This document shows, in pieces, positions 34,822-42,716 of a DNA stretch of 64,000 nucleotides; position 1 is the first letter of the stretch, and each line of letters opens with the position of its first letter. Origin of the DNA: Candidatus Zixiibacteriota bacterium (lineage in GTDB: Bacteria > Zixibacteria > MSB-5A5 > GN15 > FEB-12); the NCBI GenBank assembly GCA_035380245.1, contig DAOSXA010000003.1:62001-126000 (forward strand), written 5' to 3'. The notes under the pieces were generated by a model. It made no database searches, was not told the origin of the DNA, and saw nothing but the letters and a program-made list of their open reading frames with translations. Made by a program: the position numbers and the translations under genes.

Positions 34822-35775
34822 ATGGAAATGGAAAAAAAGATAAAAGAGTACTCACCCGATGACCATGTAACCGGATACTTCGCCGTGCGACGTAAAGCTG
34901 TCCGGGAGTATGCGCGGGGACGATTCGTTACGTTCGAGTTGGGTGATTCGAGCGGGCGGATCAACGCCGTTATGTGGGAGCCTGATAAAACCGCCCTCGA
35001 GGATGCCGAAGAGGGAATGGTGGTTAAGGCGCGCGGTACGGTTGGTGAATACCAGGGGCGGCCGCAGTTGTTGCTCGAGAAGATACGCTTGGCCAAGGAT
35101 TCTGAATATCAACTCGATGACATCATGCCGCACTCGCCGAATCCGATCGAAGACCGGCGGGGACGGATTCGGGCGCTTGCCGACAAGATCGAAAACAGCT
35201 ATATCAAGCAACTTACCGACCTGTTTTTTAACGATGAAGCCTGGTTCGAAAAATACCTTTTAGCCCCGGCCGGAAAACTCTGGCACCATGCTTATATCGG
35301 CGGCCTGGCCGATCACTCGGCTAATGTTACCCAGCTGGCGTTCGATGTCTCCGCGCACTATGACTGGCTCGATCGCGACCTGCTGCTTTTCGGCGGACTT
35401 TTTCACGACGCCGGTAAGATCGCCCAGTATTCTACCAAAACCGTGATTGACTATACTACCGAAGGCCGCCTGGTGGGGCATATCGTGCTTATCGACCAAT
35501 GGATCTGCAAAAAAGCCGAGGAGATTGAGGCGATGCCGCCCGTGTTGCTGGCCAAACTGCGTCACATGATCCTTTCGCATCACGGCGAATTGGAGTTCGG
35601 GGCGGCGGCGCTGCCGCAAATTCCGGAAGCATTCGTGCTTTATTACTGTGATGAAATCGACAGCAAGATGGGAGCGATCGATCGTATTCGGACGCATCAT
35701 CCGGAGGGAGGCTGGTCGGATTTCGTCAAGATGCTGAACCGTCATTTGTATTTCAAAGGATCCGAGAGTGACTGA
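34822..35775 (+). CDS. YhaM-like 3'-5' exoribonuclease (OB-fold plus HD domain)
   Basis: A 317-residue nuclease. ATG 34822 has GGGGAG five bases upstream; a longer frame back to 34732 would overlap the DinB gene and is not supported. Residues ~15-95 form an OB-fold (RFVTFELGDSSGRINAVMW, VKARGTVGEYQGRPQLLLEKI). The HD domain carries HHAYIGGLADHSANV, GGLFHDAGKIAQYS, HIVLIDQWI, LSHHGELEFGAA and YYCDEIDSKMGAID, as in B. subtilis YhaM. It overlaps the FetA-like gene by eight bases, an unusual pairing of an RNA or DNA exonuclease with an ABC exporter. Confidence 0.88.
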   Translation: MEMEKKIKEYSPDDHVTGYFAVRRKAVREYARGRFVTFELGDSSGRINAVMWEPDKTALEDAEEGMVVKARGTVGEYQGRPQLLLEKIRLAKDSEYQLDDIMPHSPNPIEDRRGRIRALADKIENSYIKQLTDLFFNDEAWFEKYLLAPAGKLWHHAYIGGLADHSANVTQLAFDVSAHYDWLDRDLLLFGGLFHDAGKIAQYSTKTVIDYTTEGRLVGHIVLIDQWICKKAEEIEAMPPVLLAKLRHMILSHHGELEFGAAALPQIPEAFVLYYCDEIDSKMGAIDRIRTHHPEGGWSDFVKMLNRHLYFKGSESD

Positions 35776-36511
35776 AAGCGCCCGATGCGGCGAAGCAGCC
35801 CTGAAGGCCGAGGAATTGACGCGGGTCGTGCAAACCCCCGAGGGGGAAAAGACCATTGTCGATCATTTCAGCTATGAATTTCTCTCCGGTCGGGTCTACA
35901 GCATTATCGGTCCGTCCGGCGCGGGGAAAAGTTCGTTGTTGCGGCTTTTCAATCGACTCGATCCGATAACATCCGGTCGGGTGATTTTTGACGGTAAAGA
36001 TACTCGCGAGACCGACCCGACTCAACTGCGTCGTTGTGTCGGTTATCTTTTTCAAGAGCCCTACATGTTCAAAGGAACCGTTGCGGACAACATCCGTTAT
36101 GCCCAGCCGAATCTGAGCGATACGGAGGTTGTCTCGCTGGTCGAGGCTGTGCGGCTTCGCCCGGAGCAGGCAACCGCTTCGGTGGACAACCTTTCCGGCG
36201 GTGAAAAACAACGCGTGGCGATTGCGCGTCTTCTGGCTACTAATCCTTCGGTAGCGCTGCTTGATGAACCGACCTCATCGCTCGATCCCGGTCGCACCGA
36301 GGCGATTGAGAAAATGGTCCTGCACATTGTCGAAGAACGCGGTTTGACCGTAATTATGGTCAGTCATGATCTCCATCAGGCTCTTCGCATGGGCGGAGAG
36401 ACGCTGTTGTTGGTCGCGGGGCGGCTTGAAGAACACGGCCCGGCGGAGCAGGTAGTTAACGCACCCCGCTCCGATCTGGGCAAGCGATATAAAGCCGGAG
36501 AGTTGGTATGA
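35768..36511 (+). CDS. fetA: ABC transporter ATP-binding protein, FetA (YbbL) type
   Basis: A 247-residue ABC ATPase. Walker A GPSGAGKSS (about residues 52-60), Q-loop LFQEPYMF, signature NLSGGEKQRVAIARLL, Walker B ALLDEPTSSLD and switch His in MVSHDLHQ are all present. The partner downstream is a FetB-type permease with a four-base overlap, identifying it as the ATPase of a FetAB-like exporter. In E. coli FetAB exports iron and protects against oxidative stress. The GTG start overlaps the exonuclease gene by eight bases. The VIT1-type transporter near 41 kb may be functionally related. Confidence 0.85.
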   Translation: MTESARCGEAALKAEELTRVVQTPEGEKTIVDHFSYEFLSGRVYSIIGPSGAGKSSLLRLFNRLDPITSGRVIFDGKDTRETDPTQLRRCVGYLFQEPYMFKGTVADNIRYAQPNLSDTEVVSLVEAVRLRPEQATASVDNLSGGEKQRVAIARLLATNPSVALLDEPTSSLDPGRTEAIEKMVLHIVEERGLTVIMVSHDLHQALRMGGETLLLVAGRLEEHGPAEQVVNAPRSDLGKRYKAGELV

Positions 36512-37269
36512 ACGCCCCGTCGCTATACGATGTGGCCATTGCCGGGGTGCTGGTATTGCTGGCCATGGCGGCGGGCCGCTGGTATCGCCTGCCGGTATTG
36601 AAAGACATGGCTTTCGGCTCGGTGCGCGGTTTCGTGCAACTGGTCGCGGTCGGTTATGCCCTGCATTTTATCTTCGGACTCGAATCTCCCTGGCTGATTC
36701 ACCTGGCCATTGTTATAATGATCGTGGTCGGGGCGCACGCCTCGGCGGGACGGATGAACCAGCTCGAGGGAGCGTTTATCGTAGCGCTGGTGTCGATGGC
36801 GGTAGGTTCGTTTCTAACGCTGGGACTGATGATGCTCCTTGGACTAATCAAATTCGAGGCGCGTTATATCATTCCTCTGGCCGGCATGATTATCGGCAAT
36901 TCCATGAATGCCTCGTCCATCTCGGTCGAACGTCTCACCTCCGACCTGCGCAGCAATCGCCTCGCCATCGAGACCGCCCTGGCGCTCGGGAAAAGCTGGC
37001 GTGAAGCGGCGATGGATTTCCAGAAATCCGCCGCCCGGGCAGGAATGATCTCGATGTTGAACTTCATGAAGACAGTCGGCATCGTGGCCTTGCCGGGCGC
37101 CATGACCGGCATGATCCTCGCCGGCGCCGAGCCGCTTCAGGCTGTTTATTTGCAGTTGATCGTCGCCTACATGTTGCTGGCCTCGAACACGATTACCTCA
37201 ATCGTGGCGGTGGAGTTGACCGTGCGTAAGTTTTTCACCCGTTATCACCAACTGCGGCAGAGTGTCTGA
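36508..37269 (+). CDS. fetB: FetB/UPF0014-family permease
   Basis: A 253-residue membrane protein with about seven hydrophobic segments. PLAGMIIGNSMNASSISVERL, followed by IETALALGKSWREAA, is the conserved block of UPF0014/FetB proteins, and NFMKTVGIVALPGAMTGMILAGAEPLQAVYLQ follows. It forms the membrane part of the exporter with the adjacent ATPase. The ATGA overlap shows tight coupling. Metal specificity is taken from the E. coli family member and is not shown here. Confidence 0.88.
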   Translation: MNAPSLYDVAIAGVLVLLAMAAGRWYRLPVLKDMAFGSVRGFVQLVAVGYALHFIFGLESPWLIHLAIVIMIVVGAHASAGRMNQLEGAFIVALVSMAVGSFLTLGLMMLLGLIKFEARYIIPLAGMIIGNSMNASSISVERLTSDLRSNRLAIETALALGKSWREAAMDFQKSAARAGMISMLNFMKTVGIVALPGAMTGMILAGAEPLQAVYLQLIVAYMLLASNTITSIVAVELTVRKFFTRYHQLRQSV

Positions 37270-37275
37270 TCTGCC

Positions 37276-37821
37276 ATGAATCCGGCGATAGGCAAACGAA
37301 TTGTCGTGATCGGTCATCCCGGATCGGGTAAATCCACCCTGGCCGGGCGCCTCGGGCCGATTCTTAAGCTGCCGGTGTTTCACCTCGATAAGCTGTTCTG
37401 GAAACCGGGCTGGGTTGAGTCCGACCGCGAGGCGTTTCGCCGTAAGATAACTGAGGTGATGGAAGGGGAGATCTGGATTATCGATGGCTCTTACACGTCG
37501 ACGCTACCGCTGCGCCTTCAATATGCCGACACCGCCGTTCATCTTGACTTCTCGCGATTATTGTGCATGTGGCGTATCAACCGGCGCTGGATCACGAGCT
37601 ACGGCCGAGTGCGACCGGATCTGGCGGATGACTGCCCTGAGCGTTTTGACTGGTCTTTTCAGCGCTGGTGCTGGCGTTACCGACGGCGCCAACGACCGCT
37701 GATTATGAGCGCGCTCAAGGACGCCCCACAGGTGAGAACAATTACCCTGACGTGCCCGGGTCAGGTCGAGGCCTGGCTGGCAAGTCTCTCGCCGGTGGCC
37801 CATCCGTCCAGGGGTTGTTGA
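37276..37821 (+). CDS. P-loop kinase of the FlaR/adenylate-kinase-like family
   Basis: A 181-residue nucleotide-binding protein. Walker A GHPGSGKSTLAGRL (about residues 13-26), LPVFHLDKLFWKPGW, and IWIIDGSYTSTLPLRL fit the so-called DNA topology modulation protein FlaR family. No ribosome site is visible at the ATG, six bases after fetB. The last residues (AHPSRGC) and the stop codon are encoded by repeat DNA: a palindromic repeat, then the TGTTGA terminus of the inverted-repeat element starting at 37816. The original C-terminus has probably been replaced. Function unknown beyond likely NTP-dependent phosphotransfer. Confidence 0.75.
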   Translation: MNPAIGKRIVVIGHPGSGKSTLAGRLGPILKLPVFHLDKLFWKPGWVESDREAFRRKITEVMEGEIWIIDGSYTSTLPLRLQYADTAVHLDFSRLLCMWRINRRWITSYGRVRPDLADDCPERFDWSFQRWCWRYRRRQRPLIMSALKDAPQVRTITLTCPGQVEAWLASLSPVAHPSRGC

Positions 37822-37956
37822 AAAAACTCCATCGCGGCGGAGACAAGCCCCGCCGCTACGCGTTAAAGAGGCCTAACCTCGCGTAGCGGGTGACCTTATG
37901 TCGCCCGCATTACAGACGTGTTTTGCTGAACATCCGCGCGTACGGCTTTTTCAACA
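37816..37956. mobile_element. MITE-like element, copy 1 (141 bp)
   Basis: It is bounded by perfect ten-base inverted termini, TGTTGAAAAA and TTTTTCAACA. An internal inverted repeat (CGCTACGCG/CGCGTAGCG) forms a stem. A second element of exactly the same length lies at 42428-42568; I count about 77% identity by hand. It has no coding capacity and no clear target duplication. It sits within a palindromic repeat related to that at 38447, which it appears to split. The remaining sequence 37957-38321 shows no gene. Confidence 0.7.
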
Positions 37957-38321
37957 CTCCCTCCACGGGTGGGAGATACTGAACTTGACGGTGCATACAA
38001 GGGAAGGTCCCTCCGAGACCTGCCGATGCACAATTCCGATGTAATGCCATAGTGAACATACTAGTACGACCAATTGGGTTCGTTTTGCGTTTTTTGATGT
38101 TTTAGCTATTCTTCCTCGTCCCTGAGCAACTCACATGCACGCCCATGCCGCTAACTAGGTACACGAGGTTGCGTTCTGTAGTGAATCGAAATAAGAAACG
38201 TATTTCGGAAGGGTTTCTGCGATCCGTATTACCCGGTCATAATTGCACTTGTGTTTTTTGCCGATTGGTGTAAATTAGGCGCTTACATAATCCGGCTTCG
38301 GCCGGATCAATCGTTTGTTAC

Positions 38322-38418
<97 letters not shown>

Positions 38419-38510
38419 GCGGAATTATAGCGGGAGTATTAAGGGGTGGCCCACCCGTCCACGGGTGGGAATTGCAGCCGAATGTACAATCCGGACATAG
38501 GTAACTTTTT

Positions 38511-38559
38511 GTGCCCCACCCCTCGGGTGGGATTTGCGAAGCGCCGCAGCGAGGTTTCG
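38511..38559. repeat. Palindromic repeat shared with 16552-16592
   Basis: This copy has the CCCACCCCTCGGGTGGG hairpin followed by GCGAAGCGCCGCAGCGAGG. It matches the copy at 16552-16592 except for an eight-base insertion and two substitutions. A related palindrome, CCCACCCGTCCACGGGTGGG, lies nearby at about 38450-38469. Confidence 0.6.
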
Positions 38560-38892
38560 CTGTCATACCGCCTTGCACTACGGCACAATTGTCGTATATT
38601 ACATCCATTATGAAATCTTGTAGAACGAGCGGGAGTTTTCTTCTGGAAACCCTGGGCAAGCCCAGGGCCACCCGGCCAATAGGTACACAGTCGTCAATGG
38701 ATTTGTCCTGCAGAACCAAGATTGGGGGAACTTGCTGTTTGGCCACTATGGCTCCGTGGCGGGTTACGGCGAAAAGACTTTGCGGCTAGGGGCTGGCTTG
38801 AATCAGATCTGGAGAGGGAATTCCAGTTGGTCTTTTTGGGACTCTTTCTTTGATGACCCAAGAGATCAGATTTGTATCTTCACGGGAACTGT

Positions 38893-39645
38893 ATGGGTGC
38901 CAAATTGAAGCGAACACTACTTAGCGCTGGTTGGTTCTTAAGTGCTGTTTTGATGGTTGTGCTATTGCGACCCTGCTGCCACTATCCCCGCATAACGATA
39001 GCATCGGCCTTTGACGAGCACAGCCATGTTGTTGCCTGGCTCCAGGACTCAAATGCGACCCTACCTGGAGTCATTGAAATCGCTTATGTGAAGTCGGGGG
39101 ACGAAAACTGTGGCCTGCATACCTTCCTGCGTGTGGTGAACAGGGGATCAAAGGTTGCACTATGGTTGTTGGAAGGTGGTATCACCTTTGCTAAGGTCTA
39201 TTACCCCGACTATTATGCCAACTATCGCTCTGACTACTACCCCAACTACTGGGGTCGTTCTGCGGATTTCTTCATCGTGGACAAGGGCGACGAGGTCAAG
39301 CCATTCGAAGCCTGGGAGCCAAGTTCTCTCCCCAACCCGTATACAGACACCCTAAGCCAACAGAGTTCATCGCTGTACACGGCCATTTTGGTGCAATATG
39401 ATGATCGGGACGATGTGCGACGTCTCTCTTTTGGATCGATGGACAACCCGCTCTTGCGTGAGATCGTTTTCATAGGTGTCAGTGACTTAGAGTGGTCATT
39501 CGCTTCTGATACGGTCCTGCATGTGAACGCGAAGTTCCTTAGTGGCGCAGAAATCTCTGACGGCAGATTCACTTTGCCGGGAGACCCCAGTCCCCCAGCT
39601 CTCCTGATGTTTGAAACAAATGACCAGACCATTACCATTTGGTAG
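38893..39645 (+). CDS. Hypothetical exported protein in the tRNA-Ser island
   Basis: A 250-residue protein. ATG 38893 (MGAKLKRTLL) is preferred over a TTG seven codons upstream, as it gives a compact signal anchor (about residues 8-28, LLSAGWFLSAVLMVVLLRPCC). The Cys pair after the hydrophobic stretch could act as a lipobox. A Tyr-rich segment (YYPDYYANYRSDYYPNYW) lies near residues 102-119. I recognise no family. Codon choice looks more AT-rich than in the flanking fetAB and panB regions, consistent with island origin. It is nine bases upstream of the TPR gene, so the two are probably cotranscribed. Confidence 0.6.
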   Translation: MGAKLKRTLLSAGWFLSAVLMVVLLRPCCHYPRITIASAFDEHSHVVAWLQDSNATLPGVIEIAYVKSGDENCGLHTFLRVVNRGSKVALWLLEGGITFAKVYYPDYYANYRSDYYPNYWGRSADFFIVDKGDEVKPFEAWEPSSLPNPYTDTLSQQSSSLYTAILVQYDDRDDVRRLSFGSMDNPLLREIVFIGVSDLEWSFASDTVLHVNAKFLSGAEISDGRFTLPGDPSPPALLMFETNDQTITIW

Positions 39646-39654
39646 CTTAATTGG

Positions 39655-40230
39655 ATGAAACACAGATATCAACTGATGCTCGCAGCTATGACGCTGCTTG
39701 CTGTCGTGTTCAGCGCTGACTTGGGTGCAACCTCACCGAAAGAGTTGCTTGCCAGCGGTGAGCAGCTTGAAGAGCAGGGAGAACTGGACAGCGCGATGGT
39801 CATGTATTCTCTCGCCATCGACGCCGACTCGTCGTCGTTTGAACCGTATCTGATGAAAGGTCAGGTGTTGTGTAAACTTGCCCGACCTGAAGACGCCGTG
39901 ACATGTTTCAACGCTGTCCTCGCAATGGACTCCACATATGCGGACGCGTACTTCTATCGAGGCTGCAGTTGGCTGGTTGGCAGTGGTACTCGCGCGTCCT
40001 CGCCATCGAATGCAGCGGCTGACTTCAGCTCTGCGCTGAAGTATGGGTTCGATAATCCTCGGATTTACTACCACTTGGCGTATGCAAGAGAGCGACTCGG
40101 TGATACACTTGCGGCTATCGAGGATTACAAGACATACCTGTTGAAGACCTACGATACTGAAACAAGAACGGCCGAGAGGGCGCGGGGCAGAATCTCGGAG
40201 CTAGAGGCAGGGCTGCGCGAGAGTAAGTGA
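39655..40230 (+). CDS. Secreted tetratricopeptide-repeat protein
   Basis: A 191-residue protein with a signal peptide (about residues 1-25, LAAMTLLAVVFSADLGATS) and three to four TPR units: GELDSAMVMYSLAIDADSSSFE, ARPEDAVTCFNAVLAMDSTYADAYFYRGCSW, and GDTLAAIEDYKTYLLKTY, with the usual helix-pair periodicity. TPRs mediate protein-protein contacts; the partner is unknown but may be the upstream island protein. It is the second and last cargo gene of the island. About 190 gene-free bases follow before the right attachment-like site. Confidence 0.75.
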   Translation: MKHRYQLMLAAMTLLAVVFSADLGATSPKELLASGEQLEEQGELDSAMVMYSLAIDADSSSFEPYLMKGQVLCKLARPEDAVTCFNAVLAMDSTYADAYFYRGCSWLVGSGTRASSPSNAAADFSSALKYGFDNPRIYYHLAYARERLGDTLAAIEDYKTYLLKTYDTETRTAERARGRISELEAGLRESK

Positions 40231-40417
40231 GTTTCGAGTAACTACACCGCCCGTTTGGCTCACCCGACTTTCTAACGATTTTCTAACGGCGTGACGCTCT
40301 GAAACGTGCTGAAACTCACTTAGACTAACCGAAACTCATCGAAAGTGATCTTGTGTTTCTCGTTGCCCGGCAGATAGTTGGCTGTCCTTCAACGACTTGT
40401 GTCGCGAAGTGGGCTGA

Positions 40418-40446
40418 GAATCCCTGCCTCTCCGCTTTTTTTATGC
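40418..40446 (+). repeat. Right attachment-like site (tRNA-Ser 3' remnant)
   Basis: A 29-base near-exact copy of 38391-38418 (T7 instead of T6). It reproduces the tRNA T-stem 3' strand, acceptor 3' strand and downstream T-run, without the rest of a tRNA. It is the expected attR partner of the intact tRNA-Ser. Confidence 0.65.
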
Positions 40447-40578
40447 CTACGATTATTGGGTGGCCTGTCCTCAGATAGTCTCCGTCTTGTAACTTGCTGC
40501 CAAAACCGGATGTCGTATATTCTGTCCAGTAGAAAGCCGCGCATGCCGAACGTGACAAAACTCTGGAGAAACAACCTC

Positions 40579-41274
40579 ATGCCGACAACTCCACACGTCG
40601 AAGAACATTTCACGGCATCGGATACCATTCGCGATATTGTCATAGGTATGTCCGACGGTCTAACCGTCCCGTTCGCACTTGCAGCCGGACTGTCAAGCGC
40701 CGCAGCCTCGACTCAGATTGTGGTCACGGCCGGATTAGCCGAAATCGCCGCCGGTTCGATCGCCATGGGACTCGGCGGTTATCTCGCCGCACGCACCGAC
40801 GCCGAGCATTACAAGTCGGAGCGAAAGCGGGAGTTCACCGAGGTTGAGGTTGTCCCCGAGGTGGAAGTCGAGGAAGTCCGCGATGTGTTTCGCGGGTATG
40901 GCGTCGAGGAAGAAAAACTGGAACCGGTGGTAAAGGCCATCTGCGCCGAGCCGACCCGTTGGGTGGATTTCATGATGCGGTTCGAGCTCGGCCTCGAGCC
41001 CCCCGATCCCGGCCGAGCGCTCCACAGCGCGCTCACGATTGCGCTCAGCTATATCGTAGGAGGATTGATCCCCCTGGCTTCCTACATGCTCATAAACGAC
41101 TCGCAAATAGCCCTGTTCACATCGGTTGCAACCACACTTCTGGCGCTCGCCGTCTTTGGCTACATAAAAGGTCATTTCACCGGCTTGCGGCCGCTTAAGG
41201 GCGCTCTCCAGACCACGTTGATTGGAGGCCTGGCCGCCGCGGTCGCCTTCGCGATTGCCCGCCTGATCAGTTGA
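40579..41274 (+). CDS. VIT1/CCC1-family iron/manganese transporter
   Basis: A 231-residue membrane protein. ATG 40579 (MPTTPHVEEHF) is supported by GGAG ten bases upstream; the longer reading frame is an artefact running through the tRNA remnant. The first helix GMSDGLTVPFALAAGLSSA and the second helix ending MGLGGYLAARTDAEHYKSERKRE match the VIT1/CCC1 signature. The acidic cytoplasmic loop EVEVVPEVEVEEVRDVFRGYG is the metal-binding region in that family, and three further helices follow. It moves Fe2+ or Mn2+. It is the first gene past the island, with the FetAB-like exporter on the other side. Confidence 0.85.
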   Translation: MPTTPHVEEHFTASDTIRDIVIGMSDGLTVPFALAAGLSSAAASTQIVVTAGLAEIAAGSIAMGLGGYLAARTDAEHYKSERKREFTEVEVVPEVEVEEVRDVFRGYGVEEEKLEPVVKAICAEPTRWVDFMMRFELGLEPPDPGRALHSALTIALSYIVGGLIPLASYMLINDSQIALFTSVATTLLALAVFGYIKGHFTGLRPLKGALQTTLIGGLAAAVAFAIARLIS

Positions 41275-41390
41275 ACGCGATCAGACGGTCTGGTTAATGA
41301 TTGCAGAACATGCCGTGTGGAAATTATTATGTGAAGACATAAGGACGAATAATCCGGTCTATTCAACTCATGCCTATAACGGAGGCAACC

Positions 41391-42404
41391 ATGAAACGTT
41401 TGCTGATCATAGCCGCCGCTTTCATTCTTCTGAACCTGCCGCTGTCGCTACACGCCGATGACGATGAAGCTGTTTTTTCGGATTCCCGGCAAACCCGTTT
41501 CGATTCCAGCCCGGCTCTCGACAGTTTGATAAGAGGTTACGGCGACCGGATATCTCCCGACAGCATCCGGTCCTATATCGAACAATTGGTTGCCTTCAAA
41601 ACTCGCTTCATGCTGGTGGATAACCGGCGGGAGATTGCTTTCTGGATCGGGGAGAAATTCCGCTCGTTCGGTTATGACGGTATCGTGATTGATTCTTTCC
41701 GTAACACTATTGAATTTCCCCGGAAAAGCAGAGAACAGCAGACATCGTGGCAGTACAACGTCTCGGCCGGTCTGACCGGGACCGATAAACCATCCGAGGT
41801 GTATGTCCTCGGAGCGCATTATGACTGTTTCATCATGGGACCGGACACTGATCCTTACGTATATGCTCCCGGCGCCGGTAACAACGCTTCCGGTGTGGCG
41901 GTATGTCTGGAGCTTGCTCGCATACTTAAACAGAATCGCTTCGCACCGGCATCGACGATTGATTTCGTTGCTTTTGGCTCCGAAGAATTCATGACGATGT
42001 TTCTCGACGGCAACAGCGGGTCGGTGAACTACATCGAAAAGCAGAAACAAGCCGGTCGGACGATCAAGGCGATGCTCGACAACAATCAGGTTAGTTACGT
42101 CCCTGATACCGCCCGCTGGAAACTCGACTTCCAACACTATCCCGGAGCCGACAGTTTAACCGACCTGGCTCATTACATTTGCGAGAACTACACCCGAATC
42201 GTCCCGGTCGACACCAACGATCACATTATGTACTCCGATGCCCGCTATTTCCACGAGGCCGGTGTCCCGGCGATATTTTTCGAGGAGTTCTACTTCAATC
42301 CGAACAACTTCACGAAACAGGACATCCCCGAAAACTGCAACGTGGCTTATTGTGCCGAGGTTGCCCGGATATCGTGCGGTATGCTGGTTTATCTTAATCA
42401 ATGA
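41391..42404 (+). CDS. M28-family peptidase homologue with missing zinc ligands
   Basis: A 337-residue exported protein. ATG 41391 is supported by GGAGG five bases upstream and the signal peptide LLIIAAAFILLNLPLSLHA. The fold follows M28 aminopeptidases: GAHYDCF (His143), GAGNNASGVA, FGSEEFM (Glu198/Glu199), LDNNQVSY and SDARYFHEAGVPAIFFEE. Compared with Aeromonas aminopeptidase, the bridging Asp is Asn164, the second zinc-ligand Asp is Asn232, and the final His ligand is Ala284. Three of five ligands are thus lost, so peptidase activity is doubtful. The MITE-like copy 2 begins 24 bases after the stop. Confidence 0.8.
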   Translation: MKRLLIIAAAFILLNLPLSLHADDDEAVFSDSRQTRFDSSPALDSLIRGYGDRISPDSIRSYIEQLVAFKTRFMLVDNRREIAFWIGEKFRSFGYDGIVIDSFRNTIEFPRKSREQQTSWQYNVSAGLTGTDKPSEVYVLGAHYDCFIMGPDTDPYVYAPGAGNNASGVAVCLELARILKQNRFAPASTIDFVAFGSEEFMTMFLDGNSGSVNYIEKQKQAGRTIKAMLDNNQVSYVPDTARWKLDFQHYPGADSLTDLAHYICENYTRIVPVDTNDHIMYSDARYFHEAGVPAIFFEEFYFNPNNFTKQDIPENCNVAYCAEVARISCGMLVYLNQ

Positions 42405-42427
42405 GTTAGCAATGTTATATGGGGGAG

Positions 42428-42568
42428 TGTTGAAAAACCTCTTCTGCGGCGGAGAATAGCCCCGCTGCTACGCGTTTTGGAGTCCTAATCTCGCGTAGCG
42501 GACGGCCTTGTGTCGCCCGCATTACAGGTATGTCTTACCAAATGTTCGGATGTATGACTTTTTCAACA
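42428..42568. mobile_element. MITE-like element, copy 2 (141 bp)
   Basis: It has the same TGTTGAAAAA/TTTTTCAACA termini and the same 141-base length as copy 1, with the internal segment GTCGCCCGCATTACAG identical in both. It lies just after the M28-like gene. The following sequence to 42716 shows no gene and presumably holds the promoter of the 1740-residue protein. Confidence 0.7.
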
Positions 42569-42716
42569 GTCCCACGGGGGGACACCCGTCACCTGGTAAG
42601 AGGTCTGAACACCCCCGAACCTGATGCCGTGTATTGTATTAGTTGACTTATTAAGCCATAATGATATATTGAAATAAATTACTTCATTGTCTAACCTCTA
42701 AGTTGCGGAGGGAATA

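Larger units (their letters stand above)
38419..40417. mobile_element. Small tRNA-Ser-integrated island (about 2 kb)
   Basis: The interval lies between the intact tRNA-Ser 3' end and a direct repeat of that end. It holds palindromic repeats (38447-38470 and 38511-38559), two plus-strand genes for exported proteins (38893 and 39655), and no visible integrase. The stretch 38560-38892 has no gene. It may be a non-autonomous element, or the remnant of a larger one whose integrase was lost. Confidence 0.55.

Noticed and set aside
40378..40578. 67-residue N-terminal extension of the VIT1-like protein
   Set aside because: It runs through the tRNA-Ser remnant and lacks a ribosome site; the family N-terminus begins at ATG 40579.
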